Positions 33,691-41,695 of a stretch of 64,000 nt of DNA are shown here, piece by piece. The first letter of the stretch is position 1; every line of letters starts with the position of its first letter. The position numbers and the translations under genes are program-made. The notes beneath the pieces were generated by a model. That model worked only from the letters and a program-made list of their open reading frames with translations. It was not told the DNA's origin and did no database searches. The stretch lies in the NCBI GenBank assembly GCA_036562495.1, contig DATCKA010000130.1, positions 1 through 64,000 of the forward strand. Direction: 5' to 3'. This DNA is from Geochorda sp036562495. Its GTDB lineage: Bacteria > Bacillota > Limnochordia > Limnochordales > Geochordaceae.

Positions 33691-34781
33691 CAGACGAACC
33701 CCCGTTCGCGCAGCACCGCCAGGGCCGCCCGCATGGCCTGCTCGGAGGCGAAGCCCAGCCGCAGCGTGCCCGCCTCCCCTTCCCGCACCCGCAGGATCTC
33801 GATGTCGGCGATGTTGATCCGGCGCTCGCCCAAGGCGCCACTGACGGCGGCGATGGCGCCGGGCCGGTCCTCCAGCCGCACGACCAGGTCCCACGTGGGA
33901 TGGCCGTAGCCCTTGGCGGGCAGCCGCAAGTCCGCCCGACGGCCGCGCGCCTCGGACAGGATGGCCTCGACCCGGGCCCGATCCCCCGTCGTCAGCGCCT
34001 GCTCCAGCTCCGCCAGGCTCCGCCGCAGGGTCGCAAGCGCCCTGATCAGGGCCGGGGCGTTGAGCATCAGGATGGGCAACCAGACCCGCTCGTGGCCGAG
34101 CGCCAGGCGAGTCGCGTCGCGGAAGCCCGTGGCGGCCAGCTCGAAGACGGGCACCCCCTCGGCCTCCCACCGTGCCGCCGCCTGCACCAGGCACGAGGCC
34201 ACGACGTGCGGCAGGTGGCTGGCCGCGGCCGCCGCCAGGTCGTGGCGCCACGGGTCCATCCGCACCGGCAGCGCCCCCACCGCCTCCACCAGGGCCGTCA
34301 CCTGCGCGACGGCTTCCGGTGGGGTCTCGGGCAAGGGCGTCAGGACGTAGATGGCGTTTTGGAAGAGGTAGGGATCGGCCCCGGCCGGCCCCGTCCGCTC
34401 GGATCCCGCCATGGGGTGGCCGCCGACGAAGCCCTGCCCTCCCGGCAATCGGGCCCCCAGCTGCTCGACGATGCGGCCCTTGACCGACGCCGCGTCGGTC
34501 ACCACCGCCGTGGACGGGGCGTGGGCCGACACCTCGAGCGCCACCTCGGCCACCGACTCGGCGGGGACGGCCAGCACCACCAGGTCCGCGTCGCGCACCG
34601 CCTCGGCCAGGCTGCCGGCCATCTCGTCGGCCGCTCCCCTCTCGGCCGCTTGCTGGGCGGCGACGGGGTCCCGGTCGTAGCCCACGACCCAGTAGCGCCC
34701 GGCCTCGCCCAGGCTCCGCAACGCCAGGCCCATCGAGGCGCCGATCACCCCGCAACCGATGACGGCGACCCGCCGGGCCAT
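33678..34781 (-). CDS. tyrA: Prephenate dehydrogenase with ACT domain
   Basis: Oxidatively decarboxylates prephenate on the way to tyrosine. About 367 residues. It has an NAD site VAVIGCGVIGASMGLAL, a catalytic region GGHPMAGSERTG with the active His, and a SHLPHVVASCLVQ helix. A C-terminal ACT domain (VRLEDRPGAIAAVSGALGERRINI) probably binds tyrosine for feedback. ATG 34781 has a strong GAGGGAGGGGAGGG. It lies between aroF and aroA in the aromatic operon. Confidence 0.95.
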   Translation of the reverse strand: MARRVAVIGCGVIGASMGLALRSLGEAGRYWVVGYDRDPVAAQQAAERGAADEMAGSLAEAVRDADLVVLAVPAESVAEVALEVSAHAPSTAVVTDAASVKGRIVEQLGARLPGGQGFVGGHPMAGSERTGPAGADPYLFQNAIYVLTPLPETPPEAVAQVTALVEAVGALPVRMDPWRHDLAAAAASHLPHVVASCLVQAAARWEAEGVPVFELAATGFRDATRLALGHERVWLPILMLNAPALIRALATLRRSLAELEQALTTGDRARVEAILSEARGRRADLRLPAKGYGHPTWDLVVRLEDRPGAIAAVSGALGERRINIADIEILRVREGEAGTLRLGFASEQAMRAALAVLRERGFVCWAR

Positions 34782-34795
34782 GGCCCTCCCCTCCC

Positions 34796-35824
34796 TCAGA
34801 CGAAGCGTCCGACCGCGGCCGCGATGGGCCGCAGCGACTCCACCATCTGCGCGAAGGCCTCGGGGGTGAGCTGCTGGGGCCCGTCGGAGAGCGCCTCGTC
34901 GGGCGACGGGTGCACCTCCACCATGATGCCGTCGGCCCCCGCCGCCACGGCCGCTCGTGCCATGGGGGCGACATAGGCGGCGCGCCCTGTGCCGTGGCTG
35001 GGGTCCACCAGCACCGGGAGGTGGCTCAGCTCGTGCACCACCGCGACCGCGCTCAGGTCCAGCGTGTTGCGGGTCACGGTCTCGAAGGTGCGGATCCCCC
35101 GCTCGCAGAGCACCACCCGCGAGTTGCCGGCCGACAGCACGTACTCGGCCGCCATCAGCCACTCCTCCACGGTGGCCGCCATGCCCCGCTTGAGCAGGAC
35201 GGGGCGGTTGGAGCGGCCCACCTCCCGCAGCAGGGCGAAGTTTTGCATGTTGCGGGCCCCGATCTGCAGCATGTCCGCATGCTCGGCCACCAGCTCGACG
35301 TCGCGGGGGTTGAGCACCTCGGTCACGACGGGGATCTGCACCCGCCGGCGCACCTCGGCCAACAGCTCCAGCCCCTCACGCTCCAGCCCCTGGAAGCTGT
35401 ACGGAGAGGTGCGGGGCTTGTAAGCGCCGGCCCGCAGGATGGAGGCGCCGGCCTCCTTGACGGCCCGCGCCACGTCGTCGATCTGCCGCTCGCTCTCCAC
35501 CGCGCAGGGCCCCGCCACGACCACGACCCGGCTGCCCCCCACCACCACCGGGGGCACGCCGTCACCGCCCACCTCCACCAGGCTCGGCTCCGGCCGAAAC
35601 TCCCGGGAGGCCAGCTTGAAAGGCCGCAGGATGGGCACCACCCGCTCGACGCCCGGCATGGCCTCGAGCTGGGGGATGTGCTCGGGCCGGCGGTCGCCGA
35701 TGGCTCCTACGATGGTGCGCTCGGTGCCTCGCGACACGTGCACCGCGAATCCCAGTCGGTGGAGCCGGTCCACCACGGATTCGAGCTGTTCGGGCGTGGC
35801 ATCGCGGCGCAAGACGACGACCAT
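34796..35824 (-). CDS. aroF: DAHP synthase (3-deoxy-7-phosphoheptulonate synthase), KDO8PS-like class
   Basis: First step of the shikimate pathway: condenses phosphoenolpyruvate and erythrose-4-phosphate. A 342-residue protein with an N-terminal ferredoxin-like regulatory domain (about residues 1-70, VVVLRRDATPEQLESVVDRL) and the TIM barrel with GPCAVESERQ, RAGAYKPRTSPYSFQG, ARNMQNFALL, LLKRGMAATVEEWL, and the metal-site PSHGTGR and MVEVHPSP. This is the type I-beta, Thermotoga-like form. ATG 35824 has GAGGAG at good distance and lies four bases after aroH. Confidence 0.96.
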   Translation of the reverse strand: MVVVLRRDATPEQLESVVDRLHRLGFAVHVSRGTERTIVGAIGDRRPEHIPQLEAMPGVERVVPILRPFKLASREFRPEPSLVEVGGDGVPPVVVGGSRVVVVAGPCAVESERQIDDVARAVKEAGASILRAGAYKPRTSPYSFQGLEREGLELLAEVRRRVQIPVVTEVLNPRDVELVAEHADMLQIGARNMQNFALLREVGRSNRPVLLKRGMAATVEEWLMAAEYVLSAGNSRVVLCERGIRTFETVTRNTLDLSAVAVVHELSHLPVLVDPSHGTGRAAYVAPMARAAVAAGADGIMVEVHPSPDEALSDGPQQLTPEAFAQMVESLRPIAAAVGRFV

Positions 35825-35828
35825 GGGG

Positions 35829-36257
35829 TCAACTCCTCTCGCTGGACCGGCTCGACACCGAGCCGGGCTGCCCGTCGTCGGGCGCCCCGGCCCGGTCCGG
35901 ACGCAGGGCGACCGCTTCGTCGAGGTAGGCGTGACGCACGGGACGGTCCAGCGGCAGGTAGGCGTGCACCAGCAGCCGCACGCACCGGCGCACGGGCGAC
36001 GGCACGGCCATCTCCTGCGCGCACAGGATGGCCACGTCGTTCCACCCCGCCTGCCGGGCGCCGACCGCCGGAAACTGCGCGTCGAGATCCGGCGTCGCCG
36101 TGAAGATGGCGCTGACGACGTCCTCGGGCGACAGATCGTTGAGACGGGTGACGGCCTCCACCAGCCGTCGTCCGGCTCGCTCGATGGCCTCGGGGGTGTT
36201 GGACTCCGCGCAGGCTGCGCCCCGGATGGCCTTAACGACCCGCTGCGTTGGCTGCAT
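35829..36257 (-). CDS. aroH: Chorismate mutase, AroH type
   Basis: Converts chorismate to prephenate as a pseudo-alpha/beta-barrel trimer. A 142-residue protein with active-site residues seen in KAIRGAACAE (Arg), ATPDLDAQFPA, MAVPSPVRRCVRLLVH (Arg) and AYLDEAVALRPD (Tyr and Arg). It has a slightly longer, polar C-terminus than Bacillus AroH. Its start overlaps the HutP-family gene by 26 nt. Confidence 0.95.
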   Translation of the reverse strand: MQPTQRVVKAIRGAACAESNTPEAIERAGRRLVEAVTRLNDLSPEDVVSAIFTATPDLDAQFPAVGARQAGWNDVAILCAQEMAVPSPVRRCVRLLVHAYLPLDRPVRHAYLDEAVALRPDRAGAPDDGQPGSVSSRSSERS

Positions 36258-36714
36258 CGTCCCGTACGCCTCCCAATCGGGCCGGCGTCGGACGGTGCGC
36301 CAGGGCCCGGTGCCCCAGGCTGGCCGCGATGTCGTCCAGGTGTCCCAGGCCGATGGCGACGAACAGGGCCACCACCACGTGCTCGCCGCGTCGCGCCAGT
36401 CCCGCCTTGCCGCCGACGTTGAGGCCCATCGCCTTGAGGGCGAGGCCCATGGCCGCCTCGTGCGCGGCGCCCGCCACCGCCCCCTCCTCGCTGTGGAGCG
36501 GTAGGATGAGGCCCTCGCGCTTGGCGGCCACGACGCACCGCTCGACGATCTGCGGGATCACCTGGACAAAGGGGCCGCCGAAGTCGACTGCGGCCGCAAG
36601 GATGCCGTGACGCTGCAGCTCGGCCTTGAGCCTGGACTCCTCGTCGTAGTCACGGGAGGTGGCCATCCGCAACGCGGCCTGCGCGACCTCCCGGCTCTCG
36701 CTGATACCGGCCAT
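36232..36714 (-). CDS. HutP family RNA-binding protein
   Basis: A 160-residue protein with the HutP family text SREVAQAALRMATS, VDFGGPFVQVIPQIVER, CVVAAKREGLILPLHSEEGAVAGAAHEAA and GLNVGGKAGLARRGEHVVVALF. Bacillus HutP is an L-histidine- and Mg2+-dependent RNA-binding antiterminator of hut genes, recognising NAG triplets. Here it heads an aromatic amino acid operon rather than a histidine-use operon, so the ligand may differ. A 14-nt repeat containing two CAG triplets lies at its own start codon and again 78 nt upstream, which points to autoregulation (inference). Confidence 0.85.
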   Translation of the reverse strand: MAGISESREVAQAALRMATSRDYDEESRLKAELQRHGILAAAVDFGGPFVQVIPQIVERCVVAAKREGLILPLHSEEGAVAGAAHEAAMGLALKAMGLNVGGKAGLARRGEHVVVALFVAIGLGHLDDIAASLGHRALAHRPTPARLGGVRDDAANAAGR

Positions 36715-36727
36715 CCTGCCGTCCTGC
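36714..36727 (-). promoter_or_regulatory. Leader repeat copy B at the HutP-family start codon
   Basis: On the minus strand GCAGGACGGCAGGA, identical to copy A at 36792-36805, ends in the first base of the ATG. It covers the Shine-Dalgarno region, so a protein bound here would hide the ribosome site. Confidence 0.45.
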
Positions 36728-36729
36728 CC

Positions 36730-37599
36730 TTACCCTGTCTGCGGCCGCCGACCGGCCCGACCCTGGGCGCCGGGGTCCCCGTCGCCCGCCGTCCTGCCGT
36801 CCTGCGTCTTGGCCGGTATGCTACCACGCCCGCCAGGGGCTGTAAAGGGCCGATCGACGCCCGACGCCCGGCGCAGGCGTGCCACCTCGTCGGGCCTCAG
36901 GAGCCGCCACTCCCCGGGGGCGAGCGTCCCCAGGCTGAGCGGCCCCAGGCGCACCCGCACCAGTCGCCGCACGGTGAGCCCCACCGCCTGGCACATCCGA
37001 CGCACCTGGCGCTTACGCCCCTCGTGCAGGGTGATGGCCAGCTCGCCGCCATCCTGGCTCCGCCGGATCAGCCGCAGCGACGCCGCCCGGGCCGGGCCGT
37101 CCTCCAGCTCGACGCCCTGGCGCAACCGCCGCAGGGCGTCCTCGGTGATGGCGCCCCGTACCGTGACGTGATACGTCTTGGGCACCTGGCGCGACGGATG
37201 GGTCAGCGCGTAGGCCAGCTCGCCGTCGTTGGTCAGGAGCAGCAGCCCCTCGGAGTCGAGGTCGAGGCGCCCCACGGGAAAGAGCCGCACTTGGGGGCCG
37301 CCCCGGCTGCGCACCCAGTCGACCACGGTCGGGCGGCCGCGTTCGTCGCGGGCGGTACTGACCAGGCCCCTGGGCTTGTGCAGGAGGACGTAGACCAGCC
37401 CCTCGCCTCCGGCAGGCGGCTCCACCGGGCGGCCGTCCACCGTGACCCGGTCCCGGCTGGGGTCGATGGTCCACCCCATGGCCGTCACCGTCTGCCCGTT
37501 GACCGCCACGCGGCCCTGCCGGATGAGCGCTTCGGCCGCCCTGCGGGAGGCGACGCCGGCCTGTGCCAGCCACTTGTGCAGACGCACCCGTTCGCCCAT
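36730..37599 (-). CDS. rluB: 23S rRNA pseudouridine synthase, RluB/RsuA family
   Basis: A 289-residue enzyme that makes a pseudouridine in rRNA. An S4 RNA-binding domain (RLHKWLAQAGVASRRAAEALI) is followed by the catalytic domain with GRLDLDSEGLLLLTNDGELA, where the first Asp is the nucleophile, then KTYHVTVRG and HEGRKRQVRRMCQAVGL. The last 45 residues are basic and disordered, and their DNA overlaps the promoter of the HutP-family operon. ATG 37599 has GAGGGGAC ahead, 10 nt after ktrB. Confidence 0.93.
   Translation of the reverse strand: MGERVRLHKWLAQAGVASRRAAEALIRQGRVAVNGQTVTAMGWTIDPSRDRVTVDGRPVEPPAGGEGLVYVLLHKPRGLVSTARDERGRPTVVDWVRSRGGPQVRLFPVGRLDLDSEGLLLLTNDGELAYALTHPSRQVPKTYHVTVRGAITEDALRRLRQGVELEDGPARAASLRLIRRSQDGGELAITLHEGRKRQVRRMCQAVGLTVRRLVRVRLGPLSLGTLAPGEWRLLRPDEVARLRRASGVDRPFTAPGGRGSIPAKTQDGRTAGDGDPGAQGRAGRRPQTG
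36792..36805 (-). promoter_or_regulatory. Leader repeat copy A downstream of the HutP-operon promoter
   Basis: GCAGGACGGCAGGA on the minus strand, 13 bases after the -10 element and thus close to the 5' end of the predicted transcript. It is identical to copy B over the start codon. It lies inside the end of rluB. Confidence 0.4.
36818..36846 (-). promoter_or_regulatory. Sigma-A promoter of the HutP-aromatic operon
   Basis: On the minus strand TTTACA (36846-36841) and TAGCAT (36823-36818) are 17 bp apart, five and four matches to consensus. It lies in the 3' end of rluB and gives a leader of about 97 nt before the HutP-family gene. Confidence 0.55.
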
Positions 37600-37609
37600 G
37601 GCCGTCCCC

Positions 37610-38998
37610 TCAGCCGAGGCCGATCCGCTCCTCGGGATAGCGCACGTGCACGGCGCCCGCTGCCATCCGCCGGGCCAGCGCCACGGCGAAGGTGACCGGG
37701 CCCACCTTGCCCACCAGCATCGTCAAGGCCAGCAGGACCAGCGACAGGTCGGACAGAGCCGGCGTGATGCCGGTGCTCAGGCCCACGGTGCCGAAGGCCG
37801 AGACGACCTCGAACAGGACGGCGTCGGGGTCCAGCGGTTCCACCGCCATCAGCACGCCGGCCACCACCGCGATCCAGAGGATAGCCATGGCCGCCAGAGC
37901 CACCGCCCGCTGAAAGGTCCCCCTGGGCAGCCGGCGTCCCATCAGGACCAGATCCTCGCGGCCCGCCAGCGCCGCGCGGATGCCCGCCAGGATCACGGCG
38001 GCCGTCGTGGTCTTGATGCCGCCCCCTGTCGAGCCCGGGGAAACCCCCACCAACATGAGGAAGAGCATGGCAAAGAGCGTCACCGGCCGCAGCATGGCCG
38101 TGGGGACCACCTCGAAGCCCGCGGAGCGAGGCGTCGCGGCGGTGAAGAACGCCGCCAGCAGCTTCTGCGGCCAGGGCATGGGCCCCAGGGTGCTCGGGTT
38201 GGTCCACTCGGTGGCCAGCACCACGAGCAGGCCGCCGGACACCAGGATACCTGCCGCCCAAAGCGTCACCCGGGAATGCAGGCTCAAGCGCCCTTGGGCG
38301 GGCCACGAGAAGAGCTCGGCCAGCACCGAGAAGCCGATGCCGCCCACCATGAAGAGCCCGGCCACCGTCAGCACCACCAGCGGATCGGAGGAGAAGCCTC
38401 GCAGGCTCGTGCCCCACAGGTCGAAGCCGGCGTTGTTGAAGGCCGAGACGGCGTGGAAGAGGCCGTAGTACAGGGCCTGTCCTGTACCCAACCGCCCACG
38501 CCAGGCCAGGAAGAGCAACAAAGCCCCCACGGCCTCCACCGCCAGGGTGACACCCGCGATCATGCGCAGCAGGCGCACGACCCCCGAGAGGTAGTCCTGA
38601 TGGAGCTCCTCCTTGAGCATCAGCCGACCTCTCAGGCCGATGCGGCGACCGGCCAGCACAGCCAGCAGGGTGGACCCCGTCATCACGCCGAATCCGCCGA
38701 GCTGCATCAGCCCCAGCACGACCAGCTGACCGAAGAGGGAGAGCTGGTGGCCCACGTCGACGACCGTGAGGCCTGTCACGCTGACCGCCGACGTCGCCGT
38801 GAAGAGGGCTTCGACGAGTCCCAGCGCTGGCGGCTCACGCACCGCCACGGGCAGCGACAATAGTGCCGTCCCCAGCGTCGCGAGCCCTACGTAGCTCACC
38901 ACCAGCAGCCGGCCGGGGCTGGTGGCGCTCAGGCGTCGGGAAAGCCGCTCCCAGAGGCTCTCGTAGGCCGCCTCCTGCGAGAAGCGAGAGGTGGACAC
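37610..38998 (-). CDS. ktrB: Potassium uptake channel subunit, TrkH/KtrB family
   Basis: A membrane K+ channel subunit of about 462 residues made of four M1-P-M2 repeats. Pore glycines are seen in SAVSVTGLTVVD, SAFNNAGFDL, ATPRSAGFEV and SAFGTVGLSTG. Length and pattern fit KtrB/YubG rather than long TrkH. It needs a cytosolic KtrA/TrkA-type regulator, which is not in this window. GTG 38998 is chosen; it has almost no leader, since TATAGT ends six bases before it. Confidence 0.92.
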   Translation of the reverse strand: MSTSRFSQEAAYESLWERLSRRLSATSPGRLLVVSYVGLATLGTALLSLPVAVREPPALGLVEALFTATSAVSVTGLTVVDVGHQLSLFGQLVVLGLMQLGGFGVMTGSTLLAVLAGRRIGLRGRLMLKEELHQDYLSGVVRLLRMIAGVTLAVEAVGALLLFLAWRGRLGTGQALYYGLFHAVSAFNNAGFDLWGTSLRGFSSDPLVVLTVAGLFMVGGIGFSVLAELFSWPAQGRLSLHSRVTLWAAGILVSGGLLVVLATEWTNPSTLGPMPWPQKLLAAFFTAATPRSAGFEVVPTAMLRPVTLFAMLFLMLVGVSPGSTGGGIKTTTAAVILAGIRAALAGREDLVLMGRRLPRGTFQRAVALAAMAILWIAVVAGVLMAVEPLDPDAVLFEVVSAFGTVGLSTGITPALSDLSLVLLALTMLVGKVGPVTFAVALARRMAAGAVHVRYPEERIGLG

Positions 38999-39004
38999 GC
39001 CCCG

Positions 39005-39010
39005 ACTATA
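39005..39010 (-). promoter_or_regulatory. Extended -10 promoter candidate of ktrB
   Basis: TGCTATAGT on the minus strand gives an extended -10 (TGN plus TATAGT). It ends six bases before the GTG start of ktrB, so the transcript could begin at or near the start codon. The -35 is poor. Confidence 0.4.
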
Positions 39011-39015
39011 GCACA

Positions 39016-39039
39016 ACCGGCTGCCCGCAGGCAGCCGGT
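39016..39039 (-). terminator. Hairpin after gerW
   Basis: ACCGGCTGCC (39016-39025) and GGCAGCCGGT (39030-39039) pair perfectly around CGCA, one base after the gerW stop. There is no T-run; the ktrB -10 element follows directly. Confidence 0.55.
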
Positions 39040-39040
39040 C

Positions 39041-39598
39041 TCACTCGAACTGCAGCGTCATGCGGCCGCGGCCGTCCTCGTCGGCGGGCGGCCCCTGGGC
39101 GCGCCGGGCTTCGCCGTCCTCTCGTCTCGCTCCCTGCGCAGCGCTCCCCTGCCCCTCGGCCTCGTCCCGCTGCAGGCGAGCGCTCGCCTGACCGTCCAGC
39201 CCGGCCCACCGCTGCAGTTGCTCGACCACCCGCGGCGCCATGTCCAGCAGCCGGTCGTACAGGGCCCGCTCCGAGACGGGCAACAGCCGCACCTGGCCCT
39301 GTCCCACCACCAGGAAGGCCACGGGGTGCAGGCTCACGCCCGCCCCGCTGCCCCCGCCGAAGGGAAAGGCTCCGCGGCGTTCGGTCGCCTCGAACTCGGA
39401 CCCGCCGGCCACGAAGCCGAAGGAGACCCGGGAGACGGGGATGATGACCGTGCCGTCCGGCGCCTCCACCGGCACCCCGAGGATGGTGTTGACGTCCACC
39501 ATGGACTTGATGCTCTCCATGGCGGTACGCATCAGGGCATCGATGGGATGCGTCCCTGCACCTGGCTCGTACGCCTGCTGGTGGGCGGACGCCTCCAT
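39041..39598 (-). CDS. gerW: GerW family sporulation protein (YtfJ)
   Basis: About 185 residues. The core DALMRTAMESIKSMVDVNTILG, GTVIIPVSRVSFGFVAGGSEF, FPFGGGSGAGVSLHPVAFLVVG and VRLLPV is the GerW/YtfJ family. The Bacillus protein is sporulation-linked and affects L-alanine germination. The last 60 residues are charged and variable. ATG 39598 gives a short lead before the core. It follows scpB by 46 nt, a usual scpA-scpB-ytfJ arrangement in Bacillota. Confidence 0.9.
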   Translation of the reverse strand: MEASAHQQAYEPGAGTHPIDALMRTAMESIKSMVDVNTILGVPVEAPDGTVIIPVSRVSFGFVAGGSEFEATERRGAFPFGGGSGAGVSLHPVAFLVVGQGQVRLLPVSERALYDRLLDMAPRVVEQLQRWAGLDGQASARLQRDEAEGQGSAAQGARREDGEARRAQGPPADEDGRGRMTLQFE

Positions 39599-39644
39599 GG
39601 CCGCGCCCCCTCTCCAAGCCCGAGTCCGGCTCGGCTCAGGCTCA

Positions 39645-40232
39645 TCAGGGGCTAGTCTTCGCAGCCGGGCCCGCTCCCATGCCCCACGCTTCCAGCGGGG
39701 GCAGTTCGTCGAGGGAGCGCAGCCCAAACATCTCCAGGAACCGCCGGGTGGTCCGGTAGTAGACGGGGCGGCCGGGGGTAGGGGCACGGTGCGCCACCTC
39801 GATGAGGCCCCGCTCCAAGAGGGTGCTGATGGCCGCCTCCGAGTTGACGCCCCTCAGCTCCTCGATCTCGGCCCGGCTCACGGGCTGCCGGTACGCGACG
39901 ATGGCGAGGGTCTCCATGGCCGCCGCCGACAGCGACGGTCGGCGCACGGCGCCCACCACCCGCCGCAGCGCGCCGAAGAACCGAGCACGGGTGACGAGCT
40001 GGAAGCCCTCCGCCACCTCCACCAACTGGATGCCCCGCCCCGTCTCGTCCAGCAGCCGCCTCAGCTCCTCCAGCGCCTGCCGGACCCGCTCCTCCTCCGC
40101 GCCCAACGCGCGGGCCAGCTCCTCCAGCGACAGCGGGCGGGCGGTGGCAAACAGCACCGCCTCGCAGGCGGCGGCCTCGTCGCTCAAGACCGCCGCTGGA
40201 TCCAGAGGTTGCCATCCTGCTCGGTCAGACAC
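39645..40232 (-). CDS. scpB: Segregation and condensation protein B
   Basis: Partner of SMC and ScpA in chromosome condensation. The 195-residue protein has two winged helices: CEAVLFATARPLSLEELARALG in the first, SAAAMETLAIVAYRQPVSRAEIEELRGVNS in the second, ending YRTTRRFLEMFGLRSLDELP. GTG 40232 overlaps scpA by 49 nt and has GGGAGAG close by; a TTG at 40187 would remove the overlap and also begins before the conserved part. Confidence 0.94.
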   Translation of the reverse strand: MSDRAGWQPLDPAAVLSDEAAACEAVLFATARPLSLEELARALGAEEERVRQALEELRRLLDETGRGIQLVEVAEGFQLVTRARFFGALRRVVGAVRRPSLSAAAMETLAIVAYRQPVSRAEIEELRGVNSEAAISTLLERGLIEVAHRAPTPGRPVYYRTTRRFLEMFGLRSLDELPPLEAWGMGAGPAAKTSP

Positions 40233-41017
40233 AACTCTCCCACCCTGAGCAGCTCGAGGACCGCCAGGAATAGCCCGATGACCTCGGTGCGGTGCCGCGC
40301 CTCCTGGATCAGCAGCTCGGCCAGGTCGACGGGCCCACCGGCCTGGTCGACACGGCGCCGCACCCGGCCTAGCAGCTCCTCCCAGTCGAAGCCCGGCGAC
40401 GGCGCGTGCCGTGCGCGGTCGGCCATGCGGGTCCGCTCCAGCACCTTGGCCAGGGCCTCCACGAGCCGCTCCGCCCGGGTCGGCGGCAGGTCGTCAGGCC
40501 AGGGGCCCAGCACCCGCTCCAGCGTCTCCAGCAGAGCCGAGGGGGCCTGTCGCGGCTGGTGGCGGCTCCATGCCTCCGCCTGCTCCTCCAGGAGGCGCGC
40601 GGCCTCCTTGAAGCGCCGGTAAGCCTCGGCCCGCCGGGCCAGGACGTCGAGGGCGTCGGAGGGAGCCTCGTCCTGGTCGTCGAGACCGACCAGGTCGCCG
40701 CCTGCCGGTTCGTCGGCCACGGCCGCCTCGTCGCCGCCGGTCCCCTCGTCCTCCCGTGCCGGCTCCGGCGCGAGGCGCTGGGCCTTGAGGTTGAGGAGGT
40801 CCGAGGCGACCCGTAGCGCCTCGCCCGCCGTCGACAGCCACAGCTCCTGGGCCTCGGAGTCGGACGGGGGCTCGCCGAAGCACTCGACCGTCTCGCGGAT
40901 CAACGTGGCCAGGTCGACGTCGAGGGGGTCCACCTCACCCGACTGCAGACGCTCGCGCCACCGGTTGAGCTCGGCCAGGCGCTCCATCCACGCCGGCTGC
41001 TGCCCTTGCGCCTCCAT
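40184..41017 (-). CDS. scpA: Segregation and condensation protein A
   Basis: The kleisin that bridges the SMC heads. About 277 residues with the N-terminal domain DPLDVDLATLIRETVE and STAGEALRVASDLLNLKAQRLAP, an acidic linker (about residues 90-125), and a winged-helix C-terminus RTEVIGLFLAVLELLRVGELCLTEQ. The acidic linker is longer than in Bacillus. ATG 41017 is chosen because GGGAG lies five bases upstream. Confidence 0.93.
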   Translation of the reverse strand: MEAQGQQPAWMERLAELNRWRERLQSGEVDPLDVDLATLIRETVECFGEPPSDSEAQELWLSTAGEALRVASDLLNLKAQRLAPEPAREDEGTGGDEAAVADEPAGGDLVGLDDQDEAPSDALDVLARRAEAYRRFKEAARLLEEQAEAWSRHQPRQAPSALLETLERVLGPWPDDLPPTRAERLVEALAKVLERTRMADRARHAPSPGFDWEELLGRVRRRVDQAGGPVDLAELLIQEARHRTEVIGLFLAVLELLRVGELCLTEQDGNLWIQRRS

Positions 41018-41035
41018 GCCGTCTCCCATCGGCTC

Positions 41036-41677
41036 TCAGAGCCGGCCGGCCAGGACCAGCATCTGCAGGATGCGGTAGATGGGCTGCAACAGGAGCTGCG
41101 AGACGCCGCTCATGATGAGCAGCACCAGCAGCAGGGGGCCGTAGGCCTCCAGGCGGGCCAGGGCCACCGCCTGGCGCGACGAGACCAGGCCGGCCAGGAT
41201 GCGGGAGCCGTCCAGGGGCGGGATGGGGATCAGGTTGAAGGCCGCAAGCCACAGATTGACCCGCAGGCTCAAGATGAAGAACTCGCGCAGCGCCGGCCCG
41301 ATGCCGCCCAGCATCCCCTGCCCGGGCAGCCACAGCGTGGCCTCCCAGAGCAGGCCGCTGAGCCAGGCCAGCGTCACGTTGGCCAGCGGCCCCGCCAGCG
41401 CCACCAGCATCATCCCCCGCCGGCCGTTGGGGAAGTGATAAGGGTTGACGTTGACAGGACGCGCCCAACCGAACCCGAACAGGAAGAGCATCAACGCCCC
41501 GATGGGATCGATGTGTGCCCTGGGGTCGAGGGTGAGCCGCCCCTCGTAGCGCGGCGTGGGGTCCCCCATCCGGTACGCGACGACGGCGTGGGCCAGCTCG
41601 TGCAGCACGATGGCCGGGAGGAGGGCCAGCACCCACAGCACCAGCGACAGGGGATCGTTGAGGGCAAACCTCAGCAT
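41036..41677 (-). CDS. Site-2 protease family zinc metalloprotease (M50)
   Basis: An intramembrane protease-like protein of 213 residues with five or six helices. The HELAHAVVAY zinc motif is in the first helix and NLIPIPPLDGSRI near the C-terminus gives the third ligand (Asp). This is the short YwhC/SpoIVFB-distant M50B group with no PDZ or CBS domain. The substrate is unknown. It lies between cca and scpA, a frequent position in Bacillota. Confidence 0.88.
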   Translation of the reverse strand: MLRFALNDPLSLVLWVLALLPAIVLHELAHAVVAYRMGDPTPRYEGRLTLDPRAHIDPIGALMLFLFGFGWARPVNVNPYHFPNGRRGMMLVALAGPLANVTLAWLSGLLWEATLWLPGQGMLGGIGPALREFFILSLRVNLWLAAFNLIPIPPLDGSRILAGLVSSRQAVALARLEAYGPLLLVLLIMSGVSQLLLQPIYRILQMLVLAGRL

Positions 41678-41695
41678 CGCGATCGCCCGACCCTT

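Noticed and set aside
32338..36538. Very long minus-strand frames spanning aroA-tyrA and tyrA-aroF, suggesting fusions
   Set aside because: The extra parts are out-of-frame readings of neighbouring genes with Arg/Gly-rich composition; each enzyme has its own start and ribosome site.
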